Origin: Sandarakinorhabdus sp. AAP62
GTDB taxonomy: Bacteria; Pseudomonadota; Alphaproteobacteria; Sphingomonadales; Sphingomonadaceae
DNA: 64,000 bases
Assembly: GCF_000331225.1 (NCBI RefSeq)
Contig: NZ_ANFY01000009.1
Span: 62,001 to 126,000 of the forward strand
Reading direction: 5' to 3'
Shown here piece after piece: positions 19,519 to 28,088 of the stretch; position 1 is the stretch's first letter, and the number at the start of each line of letters is the position of its first letter. Under the pieces are notes generated by a model that was not told the DNA's origin, ran no database searches, and worked only from the letters and a program-made list of their open reading frames with translations. The translations under genes and the position numbers were made by a program.

Positions 19519-19811
19519 GGGCAAACTATGGGCGCACGGGCCCGCGCTGCCAACCAAGGCGCGGCGTTTGTCCCCAACTAATATTTCACAGGCAAAACTG
19601 CCTTCGGCGGCCAGGGACTGAGCCCCTGGGTCCACTTTCGTTGGCGCGTGCCCCACGACGAAAATTCGGCATAGCGGGCGGGCAAGCAACTGGGTGCAGG
19701 CCTCAGGCCTGCCCGCCGGAGGCTCTGTTTCCTTCTACTTCTCCGCCTGAAATCACTGGGGCGGACGAAGTTGCCCCCGCCCGCCCCGCAATCACGTCAG
19801 ACGTTCCAGCC

Positions 19812-20549
19812 TCAGGCCAGATAGTCGTGCAGCACCTTGCCGTACGGCAGCGTCATGTCGGTCACGATGTGCAGCCCGCCCAGCTGCTCATGCACCGGCA
19901 GATCGGCCATCGGGCAGTTGACGGCCGGCACCATCTCCAGCCGCGCCCGCCCGGTCCAGGCACCCTTCACGACAACATGCGCAAAATTGATGCCAACCAG
20001 CTGGGCAATCGCCGGTGTGCCGTCGATGTCGGGGATCAGCTTCAGCGTCACCTGGGTGCGCTTCAGCATCGCCTCGATCTCGCCCATGTCGCTGGGGCTG
20101 CTGTGCTTGTAGACCATGGTGCCGCTGGCCACCTTCTGGCCGGCATAGACCAGTTCGCCGGTCAGCGTGTCGCTCGCCGTGACCAGCTTGGGCTGGCCAT
20201 ATTTCATCGGATAGCCCCAGATTTCGCGACCGCCAGCCAGTGGCGGGCAGTTATCGACATACATCTGCACGAGGAAATTGCACTTCTCCCCGTTCAGCGT
20301 GCACGGGATCGTCTGCACGGCGGCCGAATAGGCACCAAAGCCTTCGCCATCGGGCAGATCGAGCCACTGCACCGACACTACGTCGCCATCGGGCAACAAG
20401 GGCTCCGGCAGCAGCTTGCGGATCACTGCCGGATCGCTGCGATACTGGATGATCATGTACTGCCGGTTGAAGAATTTGTAGGGCCCGGTCGGATAGGTCG
20501 GGCTCTGCAACGGCATCGAGCTGAGTTTCAGCACATCCTGCTTGTTCAT
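19812..20549 (-). CDS. Acetoacetate decarboxylase-like protein lacking catalytic residues
   Basis: A 245-residue protein that aligns without gaps to Clostridium acetobutylicum acetoacetate decarboxylase over the first 116 residues (PLQSPTYPTGPYKFFNRQY versus PLTSPAFPRGPYKFHNREY). Arg29 and Lys116 are kept, but the Schiff-base lysine 115 is Met (GYPMKYG), Glu76 is Ala (AYSAAVQ) and Glu61 is Gln. By analogy with the studied enzyme it should not form the lysine-acetoacetate Schiff base. It may be a pseudoenzyme partner of the intact paralogue 13 bases upstream, or have a different chemistry. The start at 20549 is chosen by alignment. Confidence 0.88.
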   Translation of the reverse strand: MNKQDVLKLSSMPLQSPTYPTGPYKFFNRQYMIIQYRSDPAVIRKLLPEPLLPDGDVVSVQWLDLPDGEGFGAYSAAVQTIPCTLNGEKCNFLVQMYVDNCPPLAGGREIWGYPMKYGQPKLVTASDTLTGELVYAGQKVASGTMVYKHSSPSDMGEIEAMLKRTQVTLKLIPDIDGTPAIAQLVGINFAHVVVKGAWTGRARLEMVPAVNCPMADLPVHEQLGGLHIVTDMTLPYGKVLHDYLA

Positions 20550-20562
20550 GTCCGGTCCCCCC

Positions 20563-21318
20563 TCAGCCCGCAGCGTCTTTGATGTAATCGAACAGCACGC
20601 GGCCATGCGGCAGCGTGAGGTCGGAAACGAAATGTTTGCCGCCCACGATGCGCAGGATCGGCAGATCGGCCACCGGCGCGTTCACATGCGGGATCAGCTG
20701 CAGCCGGGCCGGGCTGACCCAGACGCCCTTCACCGTGATATTCTCCAGATTATAGGCGACGAGCTGGCAGATCTTCGGGCTGCCATCGACATCGGGGATG
20801 ATCTTCAGATTGCACGATGTCTTGGTCATGCCCTTGGCCTGGGCCTCGCAGCCGCCGGGGGCTTCCTGCCACTTGTAGGCCATGGTGCCCATCGCCACCG
20901 TCTGCCCGGCGTAAGACAAGGTGCCGGTCAGCGTGTCGGACGCCACTTCCAGCTTGGGCAGCGCATATTTCTTGGGGAAGCCCCAGATTTCGCGGCCACC
21001 ATCGATCGGCGGCTGATCGTCCAGATACATCTGGGCGGTATAGTTGATCGGTTCACCGTTGAAGGTGCACGGAATCACGATGCCGCTTTCGGTATAATCG
21101 CCAAAGCCCGAACTGTCGGGCATGCGGATCCATTCATACAGAACATGGTTGTCCGCGTTCGGCACCAGCGGTTCCGGCACGGCAGCGCGCAGCAGCACCG
21201 GATCGGTTTCATAGGTGATGATCATGAATTCGCGGTTGATGAAGCGATAGGGCCCCAGCGGATAGCTGGGCGCCACTGCCGGCATCGACGGCAGTTTCAG
21301 TATTTCTTCCGGTGTCAT
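20563..21318 (-). CDS. adc: Acetoacetate decarboxylase
   Basis: Converts acetoacetate to acetone and CO2. The 251-residue protein keeps every active-site residue: Arg29, Glu62 (YEWIRM), Glu77 (DYTES), and the pair Lys116-Lys117 in GFPKKYALPKL; numbering is one higher than in the clostridial enzyme. It sits between a patatin gene (21 bases upstream) and a degenerate paralogue (13 bases downstream). 3-hydroxybutyrate dehydrogenase, which makes acetoacetate, is divergent beyond the patatin. The set reads as a ketone-body or polyhydroxybutyrate breakdown module. Confidence 0.92.
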   Translation of the reverse strand: MTPEEILKLPSMPAVAPSYPLGPYRFINREFMIITYETDPVLLRAAVPEPLVPNADNHVLYEWIRMPDSSGFGDYTESGIVIPCTFNGEPINYTAQMYLDDQPPIDGGREIWGFPKKYALPKLEVASDTLTGTLSYAGQTVAMGTMAYKWQEAPGGCEAQAKGMTKTSCNLKIIPDVDGSPKICQLVAYNLENITVKGVWVSPARLQLIPHVNAPVADLPILRIVGGKHFVSDLTLPHGRVLFDYIKDAAG

Positions 21319-21339
21319 CGTTTCCCCCGTGCTTGGATG

Positions 21340-22398
21340 TCAGAGAAAGGCGGACTTGATGTCGGTCGACGAGCGCACGCCGACATCATCGAAATGTTCG
21401 TCCAGCCACTTGCTGGCGGTGGCGCGGCCCACATCGCGCAGCGTCTTCATGAAGCCCCAATCCGGGTTCAGCTTGCTGGTGACGCCCAGGCTGGTCATGT
21501 ACTCTTCGTTCATGATCGAATGGATCAGCATGCGGCGATGCTTGTCGTCCTGCAGCTGGCCATCGTCGATCAGATGGCTGACAAAGGCGATCGCCCGCAT
21601 TTCCCGCATCAGGCTCGAATTGAAGCTGATCTCGTTGATGCGGTTCATGATGTCCTTGGCCGTTTTCGGAATCTCGTTCCGATTGAGCGGATTGATGTGG
21701 ACGATCACGACATCGTTGGTCTGGCTGCCATAGATCAGCGGGAAAATCGCCGGATTGCCCATGTAGCCGCCGTCCCAATAGGCCTCGCCATCGATCTCGA
21801 CAGTGTGGAACATGAAGGGCAGGCAGCCCGAAGCCAGCACCTGATCCGGGCCGATTTCATGGTTTTCGAACATCCTGACCTTGCCGGTGCGCACATTGGT
21901 CGCCGACAGGAACAGTTTGACCGGGCAGCCCTCGCGCAGCACGTTGAAATCAACCGAGCTTTCCAGCACCTTGCGCAAGGGGTTGATGTTCATCGGATTG
22001 AGTTCGTAGGGCGACATGATGCGGGACAATATGTCCATCATCATGAAGGCCGGGCTGTAATCCAGGCTGTGGTTGTTCAGCGCCTTGTCGATCCACGACG
22101 GTTGCAGCGGCCCCTTGGCGCCTTCGTCGCTGATCTTCTTCCAGAATTTCTCCAGCTCCTCGCGGGCGCCGTCGGCGCCGCCGATGGTCAGGCCATAGCC
22201 GAGCACCGTGGCATTCATCGCGCCGGCGCTGGTGGCGGAGACGGCATCAAAGGCCACCCGACCATCTTCCAGCAGGCGATCGAGCACGCCCCAGGCAAAG
22301 GCGCCGTGCGCACCGCCACCCTGCAACGCCAAATTGACTTTCTTGCTGTTCGCGCCTGCAACATAGGCTGGCGCAGCGCGCCCGTTCCCCGATGCCAT
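21340..22398 (-). CDS. Patatin-like phospholipase / lipid acyl hydrolase
   Basis: A 352-residue Ser-Asp dyad hydrolase. The oxyanion loop is QGGGAHGAF (26-34), the nucleophile Ser57 lies in ATSAG (the usual first Gly of GxSxG is Ala), and the second residue is Asp209 in YWDGGYMGNP. There is no signal peptide, so it is intracellular. Patatins of this type often stand next to 3-hydroxybutyrate dehydrogenase in proteobacteria. A role on polyhydroxybutyrate granules or their oligomers is plausible from context, but a phospholipase role is equally possible. Confidence 0.88.
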   Translation of the reverse strand: MASGNGRAAPAYVAGANSKKVNLALQGGGAHGAFAWGVLDRLLEDGRVAFDAVSATSAGAMNATVLGYGLTIGGADGAREELEKFWKKISDEGAKGPLQPSWIDKALNNHSLDYSPAFMMMDILSRIMSPYELNPMNINPLRKVLESSVDFNVLREGCPVKLFLSATNVRTGKVRMFENHEIGPDQVLASGCLPFMFHTVEIDGEAYWDGGYMGNPAIFPLIYGSQTNDVVIVHINPLNRNEIPKTAKDIMNRINEISFNSSLMREMRAIAFVSHLIDDGQLQDDKHRRMLIHSIMNEEYMTSLGVTSKLNPDWGFMKTLRDVGRATASKWLDEHFDDVGVRSSTDIKSAFL

Positions 22399-22412
22399 AA
22401 CATGTCCCCCGT

Positions 22413-22443
22413 CTACCGCACGTCAACGTTGATTTCGCGGTAG
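22413..22443. promoter_or_regulatory. Nested palindrome upstream of the patatin-adc operon
   Basis: A perfect 10-bp palindrome TCAACGTTGA (22423-22432) is framed by CTACCGC (22413-22419) and its inverted copy GCGGTAG (22437-22443). It lies 15 bases before the patatin ATG in the 212-base divergent gap shared with 3-hydroxybutyrate dehydrogenase, so it is a good operator candidate for the module. On the minus strand it also contains TTGACG. Nothing else recognisable lies in the rest of the gap. Confidence 0.5.
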
Positions 22444-22610
22444 AAGGATTGGATAACCCGCGACAGGGAAAGCGGCAAGGTCGATTCGCCGCAGCTGCGA
22501 ACTCTTCATCAAGCGGACACAAAATCTTGGCAGAGCGCGATATCGGGGAAAAGCGCCGCCAGCCTGATCAGCCAGTTTCTCAACCAAGTGCAATCATCGG
22601 GGGATAAAGC

Positions 22611-23393
22611 ATGCTCAAGGGACTTAATGCGATCGTGACCGGCTCTACCAGCGGCATCGGTCTGGGTATTGCCAATGTGCTGGCGTCCAAGGGCGCCAAC
22701 CTGGTCATCAACGGTTTTGGTGACGCCGCCGCGATCGAAGCCGAACGCGCCAATCTGGAAGCCAAATATGGCGTGAAGGTCGTCTACAGCGGCGCCGACA
22801 TCTCCAAGCCGGCCGACGTGAAGGCGATGGTGGAACTGTGCGTCAGCAGCTTTGGCTCGGTTGACATCCTCGTCAACAACGCCGGCATCCAATATACCGA
22901 AAGCGTCGAGAATTTCCCGGCCGAGCGTTGGGATGCGATCATTGCCATCAACCTGTCGGGCATTTTCCATGGCATCCAGGCGGCGCTGCCGCACATGAAG
23001 GCCAAGGGCTTCGGCCGCATCATCAACATCGCCTCCGTGCACGGCCTGATCGGCAGCACCCACAAGGTCGCCTATGTTGCCGCCAAGCATGGTGTGGTCG
23101 GCATGAGCAAGGTGGTTGCGCTGGAAAACGCCGGCACCGGCATCACCTGCAACACCATCTGCCCGGGCTGGGTGCACACCCCGCTGGTGCAGAAGCAGAT
23201 CGAGGACAAGGCCGCCGCCCAGGGTATCAGCGTTGCTCAGGCCACCGAAGACCTGCTGATCGCCAAGCAGCCTTCCAAGCAGTTTGCCACGCCGGAACAG
23301 ATGGGCGAACTCGCCGCCTTCCTGTCGAGCGAAGCCGCCGCCCAGATGACCGGCATCGCCATCCCCGTCGATGGCGGCTGGACGGCGCAATAA
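22611..23393 (+). CDS. bdhA: 3-hydroxybutyrate dehydrogenase
   Basis: An NAD-dependent SDR that interconverts (R)-3-hydroxybutyrate and acetoacetate. The 260-residue protein has TGSTSGIG at 10-17 for NAD, NNAG near 90, and the catalytic Ser, Tyr and Lys in INIASVHG and YVAAKHG. It ends in VDGGWTAQ, the C-terminus typical of bacterial BDH. GGGGGATAAAGC precedes the ATG. It is divergent from the patatin-acetoacetate decarboxylase operon, which would use its product. Confidence 0.95.
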   Translation: MLKGLNAIVTGSTSGIGLGIANVLASKGANLVINGFGDAAAIEAERANLEAKYGVKVVYSGADISKPADVKAMVELCVSSFGSVDILVNNAGIQYTESVENFPAERWDAIIAINLSGIFHGIQAALPHMKAKGFGRIINIASVHGLIGSTHKVAYVAAKHGVVGMSKVVALENAGTGITCNTICPGWVHTPLVQKQIEDKAAAQGISVAQATEDLLIAKQPSKQFATPEQMGELAAFLSSEAAAQMTGIAIPVDGGWTAQ

Positions 23394-23599
23394 GCCATCT
23401 GCTCGCACCAACGACGGGCCCAATCACGGCGGCGCGGCAGCCCCAGGTGGCGGCCGCGCCGTTTCTGTCTGGCGCCCGCCGCGTCCGGCCTTCGTCCCGG
23501 GGTGATTATTCAAGTTGCTCACTGCCAATCGTGCAATCTTCATTTTTGGTTAGCCATCTTGTGGTTGACTACGCAGGCACCAATCGGAGAGCCAATCAC

Positions 23600-24163
23600 A
23601 TCCGCAATCACCTGCTGGCACTGTCACTGCTCGCCTCCAGCCTTGCCGCGCCGGCGATGGCTGCGCAGACGCTGAGCAACCAGTTCGTGATCGTCTCCAG
23701 CCTGGGTGACGGTCTCTACAGCTTTGTCCAGTCCGGTTTCGACGGCGGCGCCAACGTGTCGGGCAGCTTCACCGGCAACGATCTCAACGAGGATTTCCAG
23801 CTCAACGCCTTCAGCGGCGAAATCAGCAACTTCACAGCCAGTTTCTCCGGCAATGCGCTGGTGGCGGCCTGGACCTCCACCAATGGCGTGCTGGTGTTCG
23901 ATCTCAACGGCTCTGATCTGCTGGGCGATGGCCAGACCGGCGGGATCGAAGGCATTGCCGTGAACTTCGGCGGCGCGCCCGGTGACCCGAGCTGGGTTGC
24001 CGGCCCCGGCCCGTTCGCCCTGTGCGGCACCGGCAATGATTGCGGCCGCGTGCAAGGCCCTGCCCCGTCCGCCATTCCCGAACCAGCCAGCTGGGCCATG
24101 CTGATCGCGGGCTTTGGTCTGGCTGGCGCCGTGCAGCGCCGCCGCCGGGCGGCTGCCGCCTAA
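23600..24163 (+). CDS. PEP-CTERM sorted exported protein, probable non-AUG start
   Basis: A secreted protein with a signal peptide ([20 protein letters not shown]) and a C-terminal sorting tag: [21 protein letters not shown], then RRRR. Exosortase cleaves such tags and places the protein on the surface or in exopolysaccharide. The 130-residue middle is acidic, rich in Gly, Asn, Ser and Phe, with paired Cys near the tag. No ATG fits. GGAGAG lies eight bases before ATC 23600, exactly where Met is expected, giving 187 residues. GTG 23561 is the alternative, with no ribosome site and a long polar leader. A base change or sequence error at the start codon is also possible. Confidence 0.75.
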   Translation: MRNHLLALSLLASSLAAPAMAAQTLSNQFVIVSSLGDGLYSFVQSGFDGGANVSGSFTGNDLNEDFQLNAFSGEISNFTASFSGNALVAAWTSTNGVLVFDLNGSDLLGDGQTGGIEGIAVNFGGAPGDPSWVAGPGPFALCGTGNDCGRVQGPAPSAIPEPASWAMLIAGFGLAGAVQRRRRAAAA

Positions 24164-24840
24164 CTGGCCACCAGCCGTCCGCCCGACAGACTGACCACCC
24201 GGTCCATCTTTTGGGCCAGGGCGATATTGTGCGTGGCGACCAGCGCAGCAGCGCCCGATGAGCGCACCAGATCGAGGAAGGCGGTCAGCACAAGCTGCGC
24301 CGTTCCCTCATCAAGGTTGCCGGTCGGCTCGTCGGCCAGCACCAGCGCCGGGCGGTTGGCCAGCGCGCGGGCGACGGCCACGCGCTGCTGTTCCCCACCC
24401 GACAATTGCGCCGGCTTGTGCGTGAGACGCGCGCCGAGGCCAAGCGATGTGAGCAATTCATCGGCGCGCGTGGCGGCACCGGTTTCCGGTACGCCGGCCA
24501 CCATCTGGGCCAGCATCACATTCTCGCGCGCGGTGAAATCGGGCAGCAGATGGTGGAACTGATAGACAAAGCCGAGCCGCTGCCGGCGCACGCGGGTGCG
24601 GCCCGGATCATCAAGGCTGCCAACGGGTTCACCGCAGATCCTGATATCGCCGGTGAAGCCGCCTTCCAGCAGACCGACCGCCTGCAGCAGCGTGGACTTG
24701 CCCGATCCTGATGGCCCCAGCAGCGCCACGATCTCGCCAGGGGCAACGCTCAGGTCGACGCCGGCCAGCACATCGATGCGGGCGCCGCCCTGTTCGAAAC
24801 TGCGGGCCAGGCCCGTGACCTGCAGCACCGGCTCACTCAT
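24160..24840 (-). CDS. lolD: Lipoprotein-releasing ABC transporter ATPase LolD
   Basis: The ATPase of the LolCDE complex that extracts lipoproteins from the inner membrane. The 226-residue ABC protein has Walker [10 protein letters not shown] (42-50), the signature [15 protein letters not shown], Walker [14 protein letters not shown], and the switch His in ATHN. It starts eight bases before the lolC/E stop, so the two are coupled. Its stop overlaps the convergent PEP-CTERM gene stop by four bases. Confidence 0.94.
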   Translation of the reverse strand: MSEPVLQVTGLARSFEQGGARIDVLAGVDLSVAPGEIVALLGPSGSGKSTLLQAVGLLEGGFTGDIRICGEPVGSLDDPGRTRVRRQRLGFVYQFHHLLPDFTARENVMLAQMVAGVPETGAATRADELLTSLGLGARLTHKPAQLSGGEQQRVAVARALANRPALVLADEPTGNLDEGTAQLVLTAFLDLVRSSGAAALVATHNIALAQKMDRVVSLSGGRLVAS

Positions 24841-26080
24841 AGCGCAGCACCGTCACCGGATCGGTAGAGGCCGCCTTCCACGCCGGATACAGCGTAGCGA
24901 GGAAGCTCAGGAGCACGGCAAGAATGACGATGCCAAGCACCTCCATCGGATCGGTCTTGGCCGGCAGCAGCGTGAGATAGCGCACCGACGGGTCCCAGAT
25001 ATCGGTGCCGGTCAGCCGCGAGACGCCATCAACAATGGACTGGCGGAAGGTGAGCAGGGTGAAGCCCAGCACCAGCCCCGCCGCCACCCCGGCCGCACCG
25101 ATCAGCGTGCCCACCGTCATGAAGATGCGCATCATCGCCGCCCGGCTGGCGCCCATGGTGCGCAGGATGGCGATGTCGCGCGTCTTGGCGCGCACCAGCA
25201 TGATCAGCGAGGAGAGGATATTGAACACCGCCACGACGATGATGATGGACAACACCCAGAACATCACCGTCTGCTCCACCACCAGCGCCGAAAACAGCGC
25301 CGAATTGCTGGCCTGCCAGTCGTTGATCACGGCAATTCCAGCGAGTTTCTGGCGCAGCGGTTCCAATATGGCCTTGGCTCTGTCGGGATTGTCGGTGACG
25401 ACCTCGATCATGCCCACGGCCTCATCGAGGCGCAGCAGCGTCTGCGCATCCTCCAGCGGCATCACCACGAAGGCCTTGTCGTAATCGTAAACGCCCACTT
25501 CAAACACCGCGACCACCGTATAGGCGACGATGCGCGGCACGGTGCCGAACGGCGTGGACTGGCCGGCGGGATTGATCAGCGAAATCTGTTCGCCCACCCG
25601 CACGCCCAGCTGTTCGGCAAGGCGGGCACCGATGGCCACCGTGTTGGCACCCGGCGCCAGCCCCTCCAGGGAGCCACCGCGGATATTGCCGGCAATTTCA
25701 GGATTGGCGCGAATGTCCGCCAGCCGCATGCCGCGCACGATCACCCCTTCGACGCGGCCACCGAAGCTGCCCATCAACGGCTGTTCGATCAACGGCAGCG
25801 CCTGCGTCACGCCGGGCAGCGCCCGCGTGTCGGCCATCACCTGCGGCCAGTTTTCCAGCCGCCCGCCATAGCCCTGCACCACGGCATGGCCATTCAGGCC
25901 CAGGATGCGGTCAAACAGTTCGGCGCGAAAGCCGTTCATCACGCTCATCACCGCGATCAGCGCGGCAACGCCCAGTGCCACGGCCACCAGGCTGATGCCG
26001 GCGACCAGGAAGATGAAGCCTTCCCCCTGCCCCGGCATCAGGTAACGCCGGGCAACCATGCGCTCATAGGCGGTGATCAT
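24833..26080 (-). CDS. Lipoprotein-releasing system permease LolC/LolE
   Basis: A 415-residue inner-membrane permease. One N-terminal helix ([23 protein letters not shown]) is followed by a large periplasmic domain (about 50-270) and three C-terminal helices, the FtsX-like layout. It starts [14 protein letters not shown], the conserved LolC/E N-terminus. The frame is open upstream, but those codons cross a palindromic repeat (TSPRRGEV-type peptide) and are not protein. Sphingomonads often have a single LolC/E hybrid gene next to lolD. Which of C or E it represents cannot be decided here. Confidence 0.93.
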   Translation of the reverse strand: MITAYERMVARRYLMPGQGEGFIFLVAGISLVAVALGVAALIAVMSVMNGFRAELFDRILGLNGHAVVQGYGGRLENWPQVMADTRALPGVTQALPLIEQPLMGSFGGRVEGVIVRGMRLADIRANPEIAGNIRGGSLEGLAPGANTVAIGARLAEQLGVRVGEQISLINPAGQSTPFGTVPRIVAYTVVAVFEVGVYDYDKAFVVMPLEDAQTLLRLDEAVGMIEVVTDNPDRAKAILEPLRQKLAGIAVINDWQASNSALFSALVVEQTVMFWVLSIIIVVAVFNILSSLIMLVRAKTRDIAILRTMGASRAAMMRIFMTVGTLIGAAGVAAGLVLGFTLLTFRQSIVDGVSRLTGTDIWDPSVRYLTLLPAKTDPMEVLGIVILAVLLSFLATLYPAWKAASTDPVTVLRYE

Positions 26081-26089
26081 GGGTGATCG

Positions 26090-26232
26090 GCCCCTCTCCC
26101 GCTCGCTTCGCGAGTCGACCTCTCCCCGGCGGGGAGAGGTGAAGAACGGCCCACCTCTCCCCGCCGGGGAGAGGTCGAGAGACGCCGAAGGCGGCAGAGG
26201 CCTGCCCCGCACTTGATGCGGGGGAGAGGGGC
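26090..26232. repeat. Composite palindromic intergenic repeat, copy 1
   Basis: Two inverted halves, each containing CCTCTCCCCGCCGGGGAGAGG or its reverse, next to a smaller GCC-TTCGGC type hairpin and a GAGAGGGGC end. Here the halves are arranged with the large hairpins inside and back to back, separated by about 10 bases. One half has an extra 25 bases. It fills the gap between proS and lolC/E. The other copies at 28877 and 40369 have the opposite half order. Confidence 0.85.
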
Positions 26233-26246
26233 GGCACGCGCCAAGA

Positions 26247-27560
26247 TCAGCCCACCCTCCCCACAACCGCCTCGATCGGCACTTCCACGCGCTCGCCGGT
26301 GGCGCGGCGCTTCAGTTCGACGATGCCGGCCGCCAGACCCTTGGGGCCAACGATCACCTGCCACGGCAAGCCAATGAGATCGGCGGTGGCGAACTTGGCA
26401 CCGCCGCGCTCGTCGCGATCATCATAGAGCACATCAACGCCGGCCGCAGTGAAATCGGCATAGAGCTTGTCGCAGGCGGCCTGGCAGGCCGCATCATCGG
26501 CGCGCAGATTGATGAGCGCGACCTTGAACGGCGCGACGGCGTCCGGCCAGACGATGCCGGCCTCATCATGGCAAGCCTCGATGATGGCACCAACCAGCCG
26601 CGACACGCCGATGCCATAGCTGCCCATCAATGGGGTGACAGGCGCGCCATCCGGACCCTGCACGGTCACGCCCATCGGGGTGGTGTATTTGTCGCCGAAA
26701 TAGAAGACCTGGCCGACCTCGATGCCCTTCGACTGTTTCAGCGCCGTTCCACAGGCGGCTTCGGCGGCGAGATCACGCTTTTCATCGGTGGCGGCATAAT
26801 CGGCGTTCAGCCCGTCGATGAAGGCGGCCAGTGCGGCGCGATCATCGGCGTTGATGGTGCTGGTGTCGCGCGGTTTCAGCCAATTCTCGTGGTAGAACAC
26901 GTCGCTTTCGCCCGTGGGGGCCAGCACGATGAATTCGTGGGAAAGATCACCGCCGATCGGCCCGGTATCAGCCTGCATCGGGATCGCGTTCAGCCCCATG
27001 CGCTGGAAAGTGCGCATATAGGCGATGAACATGCGGTTGTAGCTGTGCACCGCGCCATCGAAATCCAGATCGAAGCTGTAGGCATCCTTCATCAGGAATT
27101 CCCGCCCGCGCAGCACGCCGAAGCGCGGGCGCACCTCGTCACGGAACTTCCACTGGATCTGGTAGATGTTGCGCGGCAGGTCGCGATAGCTCTTGGCGCC
27201 ATTCTGGAAGATGGCGGTGAACAGCTCCTCGGCGGTCGGGCTGAACAGCATCTCGCGGTCGTGCCGATCGGTGATGCGCAGCATTTCCGGGCCATAGGCA
27301 TCATAGCGGCCCGACTGCTTCCACAGGTCCGACGACTGGATGGTGGGCATCAGTACTTCGATGGCGCCAGCCCGGTCCTGCTCCTCGCGCACGATACGCT
27401 CGATATTGGCGAGCACGCGCTTGCCCAGCGGCAGCCAGGCATAGATGCCCGACGACGTTTGCCGCACCATCGCGGCACGCAGCATCAGCTGGTGGGAAAT
27501 CACCTGGGCTTCGCCGGGCGTTTCCTTGAGGACAGGCATGAAATAGCGGGACAGTCGCAC
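26247..27560 (-). CDS. proS: Prolyl-tRNA synthetase, short alphaproteobacterial type
   Basis: Charges tRNA-Pro. Started at the GTG at 27560 ([30 protein letters not shown]) it has 437 residues and lacks the large editing insertion, as is usual in alphaproteobacteria. Class II motifs are visible: motif 2 in [31 protein letters not shown], and motif 3 in [16 protein letters not shown]. The C-terminal anticodon domain follows ([22 protein letters not shown]). An AAGAAGAGA ribosome site precedes the GTG. It is transcribed toward lolC/E across the repeat. Confidence 0.95.
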   Translation of the reverse strand: MRLSRYFMPVLKETPGEAQVISHQLMLRAAMVRQTSSGIYAWLPLGKRVLANIERIVREEQDRAGAIEVLMPTIQSSDLWKQSGRYDAYGPEMLRITDRHDREMLFSPTAEELFTAIFQNGAKSYRDLPRNIYQIQWKFRDEVRPRFGVLRGREFLMKDAYSFDLDFDGAVHSYNRMFIAYMRTFQRMGLNAIPMQADTGPIGGDLSHEFIVLAPTGESDVFYHENWLKPRDTSTINADDRAALAAFIDGLNADYAATDEKRDLAAEAACGTALKQSKGIEVGQVFYFGDKYTTPMGVTVQGPDGAPVTPLMGSYGIGVSRLVGAIIEACHDEAGIVWPDAVAPFKVALINLRADDAACQAACDKLYADFTAAGVDVLYDDRDERGGAKFATADLIGLPWQVIVGPKGLAAGIVELKRRATGERVEVPIEAVVGRVG

Positions 27561-27834
27561 GATGGTCTCTTCTTCGCGGTTCGATTGTGAACGCGGCCTT
27601 AGCATGGCTGGCGGTCAGGGCAAGCGGCACGCCTTTCACTTAACCCTAACCAATTGTTGCAACCATGCCACAGTCGGCAAAATCGTTGCGGGCCAATGCA
27701 TTCTGCGCCCTGACAGCGACAAAGAATCGGCATATCACATGCCAACGGGTGTGCACCGCGAGGGACGCATTCCCAGAGAATAGACACCAGGTCTGGCCAC
27801 GCAAGGGGTAGCCCTGATTGTCTTTCACCGCTGC

Positions 27835-28003
27835 GCGCCGGTCCTGATCGGGTCAACCAGGATGGGCTTAGGCTGCGCGCGCCGGCCGGGGTAGATGGGG
27901 GCATTGACCCTGGCCGGCGCCGAGTGGTGCCAAAATCGGCTTACGACGGCATGTCTCGTCACGAAAGGGCCCGGCCAGGCAAATGGCCGGGCCCTTTTCC
28001 TTT
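27835..28003 (+). ncRNA. Candidate small RNA or leader ending in a strong terminator
   Basis: A structured segment with no ORF. It has an inverted repeat around 27879-27921 that can form a 14-bp stem with one mismatch, then about 40 unpaired bases, then a textbook terminator. I compared it by eye with signature sequences of RNase P RNA, tmRNA and SRP RNA and found none. It could be a free-standing small RNA or an attenuating leader for the hydratase gene 86 bases on. Boundaries at the 5' side are guesses. Confidence 0.4.
27964..28003 (+). terminator. Orphan intrinsic terminator, 14-bp perfect stem
   Basis: AAAGGGCCCGGCCA (27964-27977) pairs perfectly with TGGCCGGGCCCTTT (27984-27997) around the loop GGCAAA, followed on the plus strand by TCCTTTG. 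No gene on the plus strand ends upstream within four kilobases, so it must end an unrecognised RNA or act as an attenuator before the hydratase gene. Confidence 0.85.
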
Positions 28004-28088
28004 GTGCCATCCAGCGCCCCCACCCTTTCATCAGTCCGCCGCCGTCCGCCCGCCATGGCACAAGCATGGCATCAAGGGAGGATCTGCA

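Larger units (their letters stand above)
27561..28088. other. Gene-free 528-base stretch between proS and enoyl-CoA hydratase
   Basis: No convincing coding region. The first 110 bases should contain the minus-strand proS promoter and leader; an AT-richer TTAACCCTAACCAATTG block lies at 27640-27656. The middle is unassigned. A GC-rich inverted repeat, GCGCCGGCCGGGGT ... ACCCTGGCCGGCGC (one mismatch), lies at 27879-27921, followed by an orphan strong terminator at 27964-27997. The last 85 bases are the 5' region of the hydratase gene with GGGAGG before its ATG. Confidence 0.6.

Noticed and set aside
27640-27660. TTAACCCTAACC as a CtrA binding site before proS.
   Set aside because: It does not fit TTAA-N7-TTAA spacing and the half-site is imperfect.
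27665-27811. A 48-codon plus-strand ORF in the gap after proS.
   Set aside because: No ribosome site, no membrane or domain pattern, and composition unlike neighbouring genes.
27835-28003. RNase P RNA, because of the CAAAATCGGCTTACGAC stretch before the terminator.
   Set aside because: The conserved GAGGAAAGTCC core and the expected length and helices of RNase P RNA are missing.
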